Shown: in pieces, positions 43,093 through 51,958 of the stretch | Layout: every line of letters starts with the position of its first letter | Position numbering within the stretch: the first letter of the stretch is position 1 | Origin: DASTPP01 sp035762175 | GTDB lineage: Bacteria; Myxococcota_A; Polyangia; Polyangiales; Polyangiaceae | Length of the DNA: 64,000 nt | Assembly (NCBI GenBank): GCA_035762175.1 | Contig: DASTPP010000146.1 | Location: 1 to 64,000, forward strand | Direction: 5' to 3' | Program-made: the position numbers and the translations under genes | Notes under the pieces: model-generated | The model's database searches: none | Seen by the model: only the letters and a program-made list of their open reading frames with translations | Told to the model about the DNA's origin: nothing

Positions 43093-43545
43093 TCACGCCG
43101 GCGGGCGGGGCGCGCCGCCGAGCTCCCGCTCGATGAGCGCGCCGAGCGTGCCGCCGAAGGGCACCGAAACGAGGAGCCCGCTCAGCACGCGCGTCGCGTG
43201 CGAGAGCGGGCGCAGCCCGAGATCTTGCAGCGCGACCTCGCCGAGCAGAAACGCCATGGCGAGCGCGAAGACGACGCGCAGGGCGCCGAGCCCGAGCGCG
43301 GGCCGGCCGAGCACGACGCTCGCCGAGAGGCCCAGCCAGAGGCCGGCGCAGCGGCTGCAGAGGGGCATGGGCGCGCCCCCGAGCGAGAGCACGCGCTCGG
43401 GCAGCCGGTGGCAGAGCAGGCGGAAGGGCAGGTCGAAGGCGAGGCCGAGCGGCCCGGCGTCGTGCAAGAGCATGGCGAGGGCGAAGCCGAGGGCGATGCA
43501 CGCGAACGACGCCTTGGCGGCGAGGAGGGCGGCGGGCGCCCTCAC
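43093..43545 (-). CDS. DUF2085 membrane protein
   Basis: 150 residues, three to four membrane helices. FRLLCHRLPERVLSLGGAPM followed by PLCSRCAGLWLGL is the Cys/His signature of DUF2085, whose conserved Cys may bind metal. The start is GTG 43545, which overlaps the cytochrome gene's stop as GTGA, so it is translationally coupled to it. It is the third gene of a tight three-gene operon. The role of DUF2085 proteins is unknown. Confidence 0.87.
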   Translation of the reverse strand: MRAPAALLAAKASFACIALGFALAMLLHDAGPLGLAFDLPFRLLCHRLPERVLSLGGAPMPLCSRCAGLWLGLSASVVLGRPALGLGALRVVFALAMAFLLGEVALQDLGLRPLSHATRVLSGLLVSVPFGGTLGALIERELGGAPRPPA

Positions 43546-44564
43546 GGCGTCGCGGCGGGGGGCGAGGGCGCGCGGGCGCCCGGGCTCGCGGCGGGGGGCG
43601 AGGGCGCGGGCCCGCTCGGGGCCGGGGGCGCGGGGGCGCTCGCGGCGGCGGCCTCGGGGTCGTGCTTGCGCCTTCGCATGGCCTCGAAGTAGGCGACGAG
43701 CGCGTCGAGGTCGGCCTCGCCGAGGTGCGGGTGCGGCGGCATGCTGCTGTAGCGGAAGGCCCGCGGGTCGCGAATGTACGCCTTGATCTGGTCGACCGGG
43801 CGGTACTCGACGATGCTCTTCGGCACGTTCAGGTCGGGCCCGACGCGCCCGCCCTCGCGGTTGACGGCGTGGCAGCGCACGCACTCGGCCCGAAAGAGCG
43901 CGAAGCCCCGCATCGCCGCCGACCCGGGGGCCTCGCCTTCGGGCACCGTGTGGCCGTAGAGCCGCTCGAAGCGCGTGATCTCGACGCTCACCAGCTGCCA
44001 GGGCCGGGGGTACTCTTCGAGCGAGCGCTGGTGCGGCTCGCGCCAGACCAGGTAGACCGGCCCGGGGTTGGCGCGCTGGGGGCCGATGGGCTCCCAGCCG
44101 GGCACCTCGTCGTCGGCGATGGCGAGGTAGGCGCCGCCGCCGAGCAGGCGCGCGCCCTCGATCGGCACCGAGTAGCCGTCGCGCGCCCGGAGCACGTACT
44201 GGTGCGACTCGAGCGGCCCCGGCACGCCCGCGAAGCCTCGCTCGAGCACCGGGCGCAGGGGCAGGGCGCGGTAGCGCTTCTCTTTGTTGTAGTAGGGGTC
44301 GAAGGCCGACCAGCGCTCGGGCGGCACCTGGGCGGCGAGCTCGTCGAGCCGCACCGTGCGCAGCGTGGCGCCCTCGCGCAGGAACGCGAGCGTCGCCGCG
44401 CCGTCGGCGCCGGCGGCCCGCCCCCGCTCGCACCCCGCGGCGAGCGCGAGCGCCGCGAGCGCGGCCGGCGCGAGTCGCCCCGGCGCGCCCCGGCCGTGTC
44501 GGGCCCGGCCCCCCGACGCCGGGGCCGCCCCGGCGGGGCCTCGCGCGCGCGGCCGGGCCCTCAC
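43542..44564 (-). CDS. Cytochrome c lipoprotein with molybdopterin-oxidoreductase-like domain
   Basis: 340 residues. A signal-like region (LAPAALAALALAAGC) is followed by a 150-residue domain (TLRTVRLDELAAQVP, YVLRARDGYSVPIEGARLL, PGPVYLVWRE) resembling the core of sulfite-oxidase-type molybdopterin-binding domains without the cofactor Cys. A class I cytochrome c domain comes next, with CVRCH (haem) and an axial Met candidate in RYSSMPPHPHLG. An 45-residue Pro/Ala tail ends the protein. The N-terminus has a 45-residue Arg-rich extension if GTG 44564 is used; that GTG forms a GTGA overlap with the preceding gene. Probably a periplasmic electron carrier. Confidence 0.82.
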   Translation of the reverse strand: MRARPRARGPAGAAPASGGRARHGRGAPGRLAPAALAALALAAGCERGRAAGADGAATLAFLREGATLRTVRLDELAAQVPPERWSAFDPYYNKEKRYRALPLRPVLERGFAGVPGPLESHQYVLRARDGYSVPIEGARLLGGGAYLAIADDEVPGWEPIGPQRANPGPVYLVWREPHQRSLEEYPRPWQLVSVEITRFERLYGHTVPEGEAPGSAAMRGFALFRAECVRCHAVNREGGRVGPDLNVPKSIVEYRPVDQIKAYIRDPRAFRYSSMPPHPHLGEADLDALVAYFEAMRRRKHDPEAAAASAPAPPAPSGPAPSPPAASPGARAPSPPAATP

Positions 44565-45232
44565 GACTCGCGCACCTCGCGCGGCGCACTAAACCAGGCG
44601 AAGGGCAAGAAGAGCGCGTAATACATGATGTTCGGCACCAGCCGCAGCGCATACCCGAGGTCTTCGACCCCGAACAAGAGCACGATGTCGGCGAGCGCCC
44701 AGCCGGCGTACTGCGCCAGCTCGAAGGTCGTCAGCGCCACCACCCAGGGCCGCTGCGTCGGGTCGAGCTTCGGGAAGGCCCAGGCCTTCAGGCGCAGGCG
44801 CAAGAGCGCCGCGAGCGCCGCGAAGAGCAGCTCGTAGACCAGAAAGAGCGTGCGCGACGAGGCGCGCCAGCTCTCGGGCCCCGCCTGCACGATGGCCATC
44901 GACGAGACCGGCACGACCAAGCTCGCCAAAAGCGACAGGAGCCCGAGCGGCACCCGCGCGTGCGGCCGGACGGCCTGCCGCTCGAGCAGCAGAAAGTAGC
45001 GCCAGTCGCCCAGCACGACGAAGAACACCGCGAACGCCGAGGCCGCCTTCGAGCCCGCCGCGAGCGGCGACCAGCCCCCCGTCAGCAGGGCGTCGGCCAT
45101 GATCTCGATGGTGAAGAGCACCGCGTAGGCGCGGAAGAAGGGCAGCTGCCTCGCGACGATGATGAGGAAGGCGGCGCCGACCGCCAAAAAAAGGATGGGG
45201 TTGTGCCACGGGCTTTCGTAGACGGCCTTCAC
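44561..45232 (-). CDS. Polytopic membrane protein, first gene of the cytochrome operon
   Basis: 223 residues with six hydrophobic segments (NPILFLAVGAAFLIIVA, AYAVLFTIEIMADALL, SAFAVFFVVLGDWRYFLLL, LGLLSLLASLVVPVSSMAIV, LVYELLFAALAALLRL, FELAQYAGWALADIVLLF). No family is recognised. It is linked by a GTGA overlap to the cytochrome c gene, which in turn is linked to DUF2085, so all three are probably made together as a membrane redox complex. Start ATG 45232. Confidence 0.8.
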   Translation of the reverse strand: MKAVYESPWHNPILFLAVGAAFLIIVARQLPFFRAYAVLFTIEIMADALLTGGWSPLAAGSKAASAFAVFFVVLGDWRYFLLLERQAVRPHARVPLGLLSLLASLVVPVSSMAIVQAGPESWRASSRTLFLVYELLFAALAALLRLRLKAWAFPKLDPTQRPWVVALTTFELAQYAGWALADIVLLFGVEDLGYALRLVPNIMYYALFLPFAWFSAPREVRES

Positions 45233-45492
45233 GGCGCCCTACCTTGCCAGCCGCCGCGCCCGCTGCCACCGCCCTTTTGCTCGCCCCCCCGCGCCCCGCC
45301 CCCGCCCGAGGCCAGAAACGCCCGCCGGCCGACCCGAACCGCCCCCCCGAATTGCGCGCGCCCCGGGCGCCCCGCCGGGCCCCGGGGCTCGCTCGCGACG
45401 CCCTGCTGCCCCCTCGGCGCGCCGGGGCCCCCGGCCACCCCGCCCCCGGCGCGCGCCGGCCGCCCGCGCGCCGGCGCCAGGGCCCCGAACGC

Positions 45493-46023
45493 TCAGGCCT
45501 GAAGCGCCGACAGGAACGTGCCCGGCACCGAGTAGAGCCGGCGCGGCCCCTCGGGCAGCTGCAGCACGGCCTCGAAGGTTTGGTGGCCCTTGCCGAAGGC
45601 TTGGTAAAGCGGGTTGAGCTTCATCGCCAGGCCCGGCTTCTCTTCGACCACCTGGTCGAAGCGCACCGCGCCCCGGTCGTAGGCCCGCCCGCCCTTCAGC
45701 CCGAGCATGCCCGACTCGCCCATCAGCACGCGCCCGTGGTTGGTCACCACCATCTCGTAGACCACCGTCGGCCAGACGAGGCGCAAGGCCGGCACCTGGC
45801 TCGCCAGCAGCGCCTGCCAGTAGGGCCGCCAGAGCACCCCCGTGCCGTACGCCGCGATCGTCTCGCCGGGGCCGATGAGCCCCTGCCACCGCTCGTGCGC
45901 CGCCGCCTGGAAGCCGGCCATCATGCCGCCGCCCGCCGCCTTACCCTTCTGGTAAATGCGGAAGTAATAAAACCCGATCGCGCCGAAGATGATGAGTGGA
46001 AACAGATACGTGAACACTGACAT
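45493..46023 (-). CDS. Single-pass membrane-anchored protein of unknown function
   Basis: 176 residues, N-terminal anchor MSVFTYLFPLIIFGAIGFYYF, followed by a soluble domain (GETIAAYGTGVLWRPYWQAL, YEMVVTNHGRVLMGESGMLG, FDQVVEEKPGLAMKLNPLYQ, PEGPRRLYSVPGTFLSAL) whose pattern could be a PH-like barrel. No family is certain. ATG 46023 has GAGGAG nine bases upstream. It stands alone between gaps of 260 and 459 bp. Confidence 0.72.
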   Translation of the reverse strand: MSVFTYLFPLIIFGAIGFYYFRIYQKGKAAGGGMMAGFQAAAHERWQGLIGPGETIAAYGTGVLWRPYWQALLASQVPALRLVWPTVVYEMVVTNHGRVLMGESGMLGLKGGRAYDRGAVRFDQVVEEKPGLAMKLNPLYQAFGKGHQTFEAVLQLPEGPRRLYSVPGTFLSALQA

Positions 46024-46482
46024 GGCGCCCGCTCCTCTTCTGCCTCTCTGAGCCGCCCGGGGACGGCCCCGCCGCGCCCCAGGTTTGGTGACAAAAACGA
46101 GACCGGCCAACGAAGTGCTCGGCCCCGGTGTCCGGGCCCGCCCCGCGGCCGCCCCGCCGCCGGCGAGCCCTCGCCGGTGCCCCCACGCCGGCGCGCCCCA
46201 CCCCCCGAGCGTTACTGGCGATGAGCCCGTTGGGTGTCGTTGGCCAGTCGAGGGGGTTGTACGCACATGTGGGGTCGATCTTCCCGGCCCTGAAGGCCTT
46301 TTCAGCCACCGCCCGAGCTCGTAGCCCAGCAACGCTCGAGTGCCCCGCCATCGAGGCTCGTGACCTCGGGGGCCGGGTCGGGCCGAGGTCGCCGCATGGC
46401 AGGCCGGAGCAAATCCTTGGCAATGGGGCGCAAGCAGGCCCCTCCCGCGTGTGCCTACCCTCGAGGCCCCGGGCAAATCGCC
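46024..46482. other. Intergenic region, no gene seen
   Basis: 459 bases between two divergently transcribed genes. The part 46200-46330 is less GC-rich and contains TTGTACGCACATGTGGGG, so promoters for one or both genes may lie here. No frame has natural composition. Confidence 0.45.
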
Positions 46483-47490
46483 ATGGTCTTCTCCCCGAGA
46501 CGCCTCCCCTCGCGCCGCGCCGGCCCCCCGGCTCTCGCGACGCTCGCCTTCGCCCTCCTCGGCCTCGCCTGCAGCGCCGAGCGCCCCGACTCCCCGACGG
46601 GCGGGCGGTCGACGCCTCCGCCCGACGCCACGCCGACGTCAGCCGATGCGTCGCCCGCGGCCGGGCTCGTCGCTCTGGGCGAGCGCCTCTTCTTCGACGC
46701 GCGCCTCTCGGGCAACGACAAGCTGAGCTGCGCGAGCTGCCACGACCCCACGCGCGCCTTCTCCGACGGGCGCCGCGTCTCGGTCGGCGTCTCGGGGCGG
46801 CCGCTGCGCCGCAACGCCCCCGGCCTCTTCGACCTCGCCGCCCGCGCCCCCTACTTCTGGGACGGCCGCGCCCCGACGCTCGAAGAGCAGGCCCTCGGCC
46901 CCCTCACCGACCCCGACGAGATGGGGCAAGATCTGCGGGGGCTCGAGGCCGAGCTCGCCTCCGACGCCGGCTACCGCGCGCTCTTCGCGCAGAGCTTTCC
47001 GGGCGAGGGGGTCAGCGTCTTCAACGTCGCCCGGGCCCTCGCCGCCTTCGAGCGTACCCTCGTCAGCCGCTCGTCGCCCTACGATCGGTACCTGGCCGGC
47101 GACGCTTCGGCCCTCGACGGCGCCGCGCGGCGGGGCCTCTCGCTCTTCGAGGGCAAGGCCGAGTGCTCGACCTGCCACCGCGGCCCCGCGCTGACCGACA
47201 ACCAATTTCATCGCGTCGCCTTCGCGGGCGACGACCCGGGGCGCGCCGCGCTCGGCCCCGGCGCGGGCCCCCGGGGCGGCTTCAAGACGCCGAGCCTGCG
47301 CGAGGTCGCCCGCACGGCGCCCTACTTTCACGACGGCTCGGTCGCGTCGCTCGAGGAGGTCGTCGAGCACTACGCGCGCGGCGGCGACCCGCGCGCGGGC
47401 GAGGCGCGCGACGTTCACCCGCTCGAGCTCGACGAGGGCGAACGGCGCGATCTGGTCGCCTTCTTGCGCGCGCTCTCGTCGGGCCCCTGA
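46483..47490 (+). CDS. Dihaem cytochrome c peroxidase (MauG/CcpA family) lipoprotein
   Basis: 335 residues. The signal ends LLGLACSAERP (lipobox). Two haem-binding motifs are present, CASCH in DKLSCASCHDP and CSTCH in AECSTCHRGPALTDNQFH. Family segments RNAPGLFDLAARAPYFWDGR, ARALAAFERTLVSRSSPYDR and FKTPSLREVARTAPYFHDGS are all conserved. It would reduce H2O2 with electrons from a small cytochrome, in the periplasm. The start ATG 46483 places the signal directly. The neighbouring sensor kinase gene converges on it. Confidence 0.93.
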   Translation: MVFSPRRLPSRRAGPPALATLAFALLGLACSAERPDSPTGGRSTPPPDATPTSADASPAAGLVALGERLFFDARLSGNDKLSCASCHDPTRAFSDGRRVSVGVSGRPLRRNAPGLFDLAARAPYFWDGRAPTLEEQALGPLTDPDEMGQDLRGLEAELASDAGYRALFAQSFPGEGVSVFNVARALAAFERTLVSRSSPYDRYLAGDASALDGAARRGLSLFEGKAECSTCHRGPALTDNQFHRVAFAGDDPGRAALGPGAGPRGGFKTPSLREVARTAPYFHDGSVASLEEVVEHYARGGDPRAGEARDVHPLELDEGERRDLVAFLRALSSGP

Positions 47491-47542
47491 GCGGGGCATT
47501 CTCTCGCCGCGCCTCGTGTAGATCGGCCCGCGGGCGCGGCCG

Positions 47543-50500
47543 TCAGGGGGCGGGGGCCGAGCGGGCGTCGGGGGCGGGGGGCGGCGCGCCGACCGCCCCG
47601 GCCGCCGGGAGCGTGATGACGAAGGACGCGCCGCGCGGCTGCGCCGCCCCGACCGTCAGCTCGCCGCCGTGGAGTTCGACGACGATCTGCCGGCAGATCG
47701 AGAGCCCGAGGCCCGTGCCCCGGCCGACGGGCTTGGTCGTGAAGAAGGGCTCGAAGATGCGTTCGCGGAGCGCCTCCGGCACGCCCGGCCCGTCGTCGGC
47801 CACCTCGACGCGCACCGCGCCGCCTTCGGCCCAGGTGCGCACCGCGATGCGGCCGGCGCCGCCGACGGCGTACGCGGCGTTCTGCAGCAGGTTCAAGAAG
47901 ACCTGGTTCATGCGCCCCGGCTCGTACTCGACCGGGGGCAGCGGGCCGTACGCGGCCTCGACCCGCACGCCGCCGGGCAGCGAGCTCGCGACCATCGCCA
48001 CCGTGGCGCGGAGGTCTTCGTTCAGGTCGCGCCGCTGCTTCTCGCCGTCGTCGCCGCGCAGGAAGGCGGCCAGGTCCGCTTGCAGGTCGCGCACCCGCGC
48101 CGCCGCCGTGGCGATGACCGAGAGCGCGGCGGCCGCGTCCGGCACGACGAAGTCGAGCTCGGCCTCGCGCCAGGTGCGCTCGAGCGCCGCGCCGGCGTCG
48201 GGCAGCGCGCGGCAGCCCTCGCGGTAGGCCGACAGCATCGCCACCATCGCGTCGACGTACTGGCGCAGGGGGTCGACGTTGTTCCACACCACGTTGATGG
48301 GGTTGTTGAGCTCGTGCGAGAGCTGGGCGAGCACGCGGCCGAGGGCCGAGAGCTTCTCGGCGCGCGCGATCTCGGCCTGCGCCCGCGTCAGCTCGCGCGT
48401 GCGCTCGGCCACCAGCCGCTCGAGCTCGCGGTTGCGCCCCGCGAGCGCCGCGCTCCGCCAGCGCACGGCGAGCGCGAGCGCGGCGCCCAGCGCGCCCGCC
48501 GCCGCGGCGAAGAACCACGTCGTCTGCCACCAGGGCGGCAGCACGACGAAGGGCAGCGCCTGGGGCGGGCCCCAGTCGCCGCCCGGGTGGCGCGCGCGCA
48601 CCTGGAACTCGTACGTGTCGGCCCCGAGCGCGGCGTAGCGCACGCCGTCGTTCGGCGCGGGCGCCCACGCCGCGCCCGCGCCGCCGGCGATCAGGCGGGT
48701 CTCGAATTGCATCGCCGGCTCGTGCAAGAAGCTGAGCGCGGAGAACTCGAACTCGACCGCGCTCGGCGCGTACGGCAGCCGCGCGCCGGGGGCGAGCGGC
48801 GCCATGGCGCCCGCCGCCCCCTCGCGCCGGGCGCGCAGGGTCGCGACGGGCGGCGCGGGCGGCCCGGGGTAGCGCGCCCCGGCGAACTGGCCGAGGCCGC
48901 GCGAGGTGCCGACCCACACGTCGCCGCCCTCGTCGGCCCAGAACGCCCGGGCGTTGCAGTCGTGGTGGGGCAGGCCGTCGAGCACCCCGAAGTGCGTGAG
49001 GCGGCCCCCTTCGATGAGGTCGGCTCCGGCGTTGCCGCCCGCCCAAAGGCGCCCGGCCGCGTCCTCGCCGAGCAGGTACACGATGTCGCTCGCGAGCCCC
49101 GAGCGCGCGTCGAGGTGCCACCACCCGGACGGGACCCCGCCCTCGTACCGAAAGCAGCTCAGCCCGTTGCCGAGCTCGTAGCCGACGCACGTCTCGCCGC
49201 CCGCGCGGTCGAGCACGAGCATGGTCGCGTCGGTCCGCAGGCCGTCGGCGGTCGTCAGCCGGCGCCAGGCCACGCCTTCGCGGACGAAGAGCCCCCGCTC
49301 GGACGTCACCCAGAGCTGCCCTCGCCGGTCGAGCACGACGTCGCGCACCCGCTTGACGGGGCCCTCGGGCCCGAGCGTCGCCGGCGCGAAGCGCCACCGA
49401 CCCCCGGCCGCCTCGCCCCGGAGCACGCCGCCGCCGTCGGTGCCCACCCAGACCGAGCCGTCGGCGTCGAGCGCGAGCGCGAGCGTGCGCGCCCCCGGCA
49501 GGCCGTCGGCGTCGTCGAAGGTCATGACTCGGTCGGCGCGCGGCTCGTAGCGGTAGATGTGCCCCACGGGCCCGTTCAACCAGAGCGCGCCCTCGCGGTC
49601 GGGCGTGATGCCGCGGAGCGGCTCGGCGGGCACCGCCGCCACCCGCTGCCAGCCGCCGGCGCCCCCGACCGCCAAGCCGCGCTGCGTGCCGGCCCACAGG
49701 CGGCCGTCGGGCCCGCGCCGCACCGACCAGAGCGCCTCGTCGGGCAGCCCCTCGGGCTCCGAATGGGAGCGCCACAACCCCCGCCCCGCGGCGCGCGCCA
49801 GGCCCCGGCCCGTGCCCGCCCAGAGCGTCCCCTCGCGGTCGGCGTACACGCCCGTCACCCGCCGCGTCGGCAGGCGCTCGGCGCGCTCGACCCGCTCGTG
49901 CTCGTCGGCGGAAAAGAGGCCCCGCTCCGACGCGAACCACGGGTTCGCCTCGCGGTCGAGGTAAAGAAACGTGACCGCGCCGGCGAAGTCGCCCCAGCGC
50001 CGAAAGTGCGCCTCGCCCGGGCGCCGCACCACCACCCCGCCCTGCGACGCCGCCCACACCCGCCCGCGCCCGTCGCGGACGACCGACGTCACCCGCTCCG
50101 CCGACCCCACCGGGGCGAGCCCGACGCGCGCGAAGTCGCCACCGCCTTCGCGCACGTAGATCGCCCCCTCGCCGCCCGCCAACACCGCGCCCGTCGGTTC
50201 GGCGAAGACGCTATACGCCGGCCCCCCGGGCCACCCCCGCTCGACCTCCAACTCGCCCCCCTCGCCTTCGTGAACCAGGCCCCGCGGCGTCGCCGTCAGC
50301 AGCCGCCCGCGCCCGTCGACCGCCAGGCCGGCGACCTCGTCGAGGCCAAGGTCGGGGTGCCGCTCGCCGACCAGGTGCCACCGGCCGGCGTGGTAGAGCG
50401 CGAGGCCTCGCGCGGTCTTGCACCAGACCCGGTCGTCGCGGCCGATCGCGAGCAGGGTCGTGTACAACCCGGGGATGCCCTCGGACACCCCGAAGAGCCG

Positions 50501-50776
50501 CGCGTGCCGCCCGTCGTAGCGGTAAACGCCCGTCTCGGCCGTGAACCATAGATAGCCGGCCGAGTCTTGCGCGATCTGCCAGGGGCTGATCTCTTCGAGC
50601 CCAAGCTCGGCGCCGAACGACACGAAGGGCAACTGCCCGCGGGGGGTCGGGGCCGCCGCGGGGGGCCGGGTCGCGGCCCCGTCCGGGGGGGGCGAGGCCC
50701 GCGCCCCGGGCGCCGCGGCGAGCCCGCCGAGCAGCGCGAGCGACGCCAGCGCCCGGCGGCCGGAGCGTTGCGTCAT
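47543..50776 (-). CDS. Two-component sensor kinase with periplasmic Reg_prop beta-propeller
   Basis: 1077 residues. Signal (LASLALLGGLAAAPGARA), then about 14 Reg_prop propeller blades (IAQDSAGYLWFTAETGVYRYDG, DREGTLWAGTGRGLAR, LDRRGQLWVTSERGLF, DEGGDVWVGTSRGLGQF), a Y_Y_Y domain (VEFEFSALSFLHEPAMQFETRL), one TM helix (WWQTTWFFAAAAGALGAALALAV), a coiled coil and the kinase. Kinase motifs: H box LAQLSHELNNPINVV (His near residue 820), N box VFLNLLQNAAYAV, G1 VADDGPGVPE, G2 GRGTGLGLSI. Such hybrids usually sense carbohydrates in the periplasm. Its likely partner is the response regulator divergently encoded 83 bp away. Start ATG 50776. Confidence 0.93.
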   Translation of the reverse strand: MTQRSGRRALASLALLGGLAAAPGARASPPPDGAATRPPAAAPTPRGQLPFVSFGAELGLEEISPWQIAQDSAGYLWFTAETGVYRYDGRHARLFGVSEGIPGLYTTLLAIGRDDRVWCKTARGLALYHAGRWHLVGERHPDLGLDEVAGLAVDGRGRLLTATPRGLVHEGEGGELEVERGWPGGPAYSVFAEPTGAVLAGGEGAIYVREGGGDFARVGLAPVGSAERVTSVVRDGRGRVWAASQGGVVVRRPGEAHFRRWGDFAGAVTFLYLDREANPWFASERGLFSADEHERVERAERLPTRRVTGVYADREGTLWAGTGRGLARAAGRGLWRSHSEPEGLPDEALWSVRRGPDGRLWAGTQRGLAVGGAGGWQRVAAVPAEPLRGITPDREGALWLNGPVGHIYRYEPRADRVMTFDDADGLPGARTLALALDADGSVWVGTDGGGVLRGEAAGGRWRFAPATLGPEGPVKRVRDVVLDRRGQLWVTSERGLFVREGVAWRRLTTADGLRTDATMLVLDRAGGETCVGYELGNGLSCFRYEGGVPSGWWHLDARSGLASDIVYLLGEDAAGRLWAGGNAGADLIEGGRLTHFGVLDGLPHHDCNARAFWADEGGDVWVGTSRGLGQFAGARYPGPPAPPVATLRARREGAAGAMAPLAPGARLPYAPSAVEFEFSALSFLHEPAMQFETRLIAGGAGAAWAPAPNDGVRYAALGADTYEFQVRARHPGGDWGPPQALPFVVLPPWWQTTWFFAAAAGALGAALALAVRWRSAALAGRNRELERLVAERTRELTRAQAEIARAEKLSALGRVLAQLSHELNNPINVVWNNVDPLRQYVDAMVAMLSAYREGCRALPDAGAALERTWREAELDFVVPDAAAALSVIATAAARVRDLQADLAAFLRGDDGEKQRRDLNEDLRATVAMVASSLPGGVRVEAAYGPLPPVEYEPGRMNQVFLNLLQNAAYAVGGAGRIAVRTWAEGGAVRVEVADDGPGVPEALRERIFEPFFTTKPVGRGTGLGLSICRQIVVELHGGELTVGAAQPRGASFVITLPAAGAVGAPPPAPDARSAPAP

Positions 50777-50859
50777 GGCTGCTCGGCCCAAACAGATCAC
50801 CCTACGGCTTGCCAATACAAGTACCATACGCCCGGCGCCGAGCGCGAGTCAGGGCAACA

Positions 50860-51279
50860 ATGAACGACGAACCCAAGGTCCGCTTGCTCGTGGTCGACGA
50901 TGAGGTCGACAACCTCGACACCTTCCGCCGCGTCTTCCGCAAAGAGTTCGTCATCAGCTGCGCGTCCTCGGGCGCCGAGGCGCTCGCGCTCCTGCGCCGC
51001 CAGCCCTTCGACCTCGCGTTCGTCGACCACGCCATGGCCGACGTGAGCGGCGTCGAGTTGCTGCGGCTGGCCGCGCGGATTCAGCCCGCGATGGTGCGCC
51101 TGATGATCACCGCCCACGACGGCCTCGCGGTCGTCCGCGAGGCCCGCGCCGAGGGCGTCGTCGCGGCCGTCATCCCGAAGCCGTGGCAGCGCGAGCAGGT
51201 GCTCCGGGCCGTCGCCACCTTCCAGAGCCTGGCGCGCATGCGCGCGAGCGTCGAGCGGCTGCGCGACCGCTCCGGGTAG
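50860..51279 (+). CDS. Stand-alone response regulator receiver domain
   Basis: 139 residues, a receiver domain only: acidic pocket LLVVDDEVDN, phosphoacceptor D56 in AFVDHAMADVSG, Thr in LMITAHDG and Lys in VIPKPWQREQV. There is no output domain, so it probably relays phosphate or controls another protein by contact. It is divergent to the propeller kinase and shares its promoter region. Start ATG 50860. Confidence 0.93.
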   Translation: MNDEPKVRLLVVDDEVDNLDTFRRVFRKEFVISCASSGAEALALLRRQPFDLAFVDHAMADVSGVELLRLAARIQPAMVRLMITAHDGLAVVREARAEGVVAAVIPKPWQREQVLRAVATFQSLARMRASVERLRDRSG

Positions 51280-51362
51280 GTCGGCGGCGGCCCCGCGGCC
51301 CGCGGGGCCCGGGCGTTCTTTCGCGCCGAACGCCCCGGCGCGCGCCGCCCGCGCCCGGCGCC

Positions 51363-51608
51363 TCAGGCCGCCAGCTCGATCCAGACTTCGTTCCGCCGCA
51401 AGAAGGGCAAGACGCCCGGCGGGTCATACCCGGCCACCTCGACCCCGCCGCGCGCCTCGAGGCCCGCGCGCGCGGGCGCCTCGACGAGCTCGCGGCCCTT
51501 GCGGTCGAAGCGCTCGGGCAAGAACCGCCCCGCAAAGCGCAAGGCCGCGACGCGACGCTCGGGCACCGGCCGCAGCTCGACGCGCGGGTCGGCCGGCGCC
51601 GGCATCAT
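51363..51608 (-). pseudogene. SOUL haem-binding domain, C-terminal remnant
   Basis: 81 residues that match only the end of SOUL-family proteins: DPRVELRPVPERRVAALRFAG ... ERFDRKGRELVEA ... VAGYDPPGVLPFLRRNEVWIEL. The family is normally 180-200 residues, so the N-terminal 100 are missing. Upstream, 51609-51958 contains no natural frame. It is therefore a truncated gene, or a very short derivative using ATG 51608. Confidence 0.6.
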
Positions 51609-51958
51609 GCGTTCGATCGCGCCCCGCGTTCGGATGCATTCGCGGTCCGGCCGGGGCGTTGCGGCGGCAGGGGCGCCGCCTCGCCCCCTGGCTACCGCCC
51701 GGCCGCCGGCTGGCCGAGACGTACGCCCCGCAGCGGCCGGGCAACGATCGGGCGCGCCGCAGGTCGCTCCGGTCCGGCCGCAGGCGGGGCTCGGGGCGCG
51801 CCCGCGGCCACGACGGCGCTCGTGCGGTCGCTTCTCCGTCCGCGCCCGACGCGCAGAGGCTCCGGCCCGCGCCGCGCCCGTACGAACTGGCCCAAGGGTG
51901 GCCCGATCTGGTAGACGAACGCGGCGCCCGCCGCAGGCGGGTCGCGGCAGGTCGCCCC

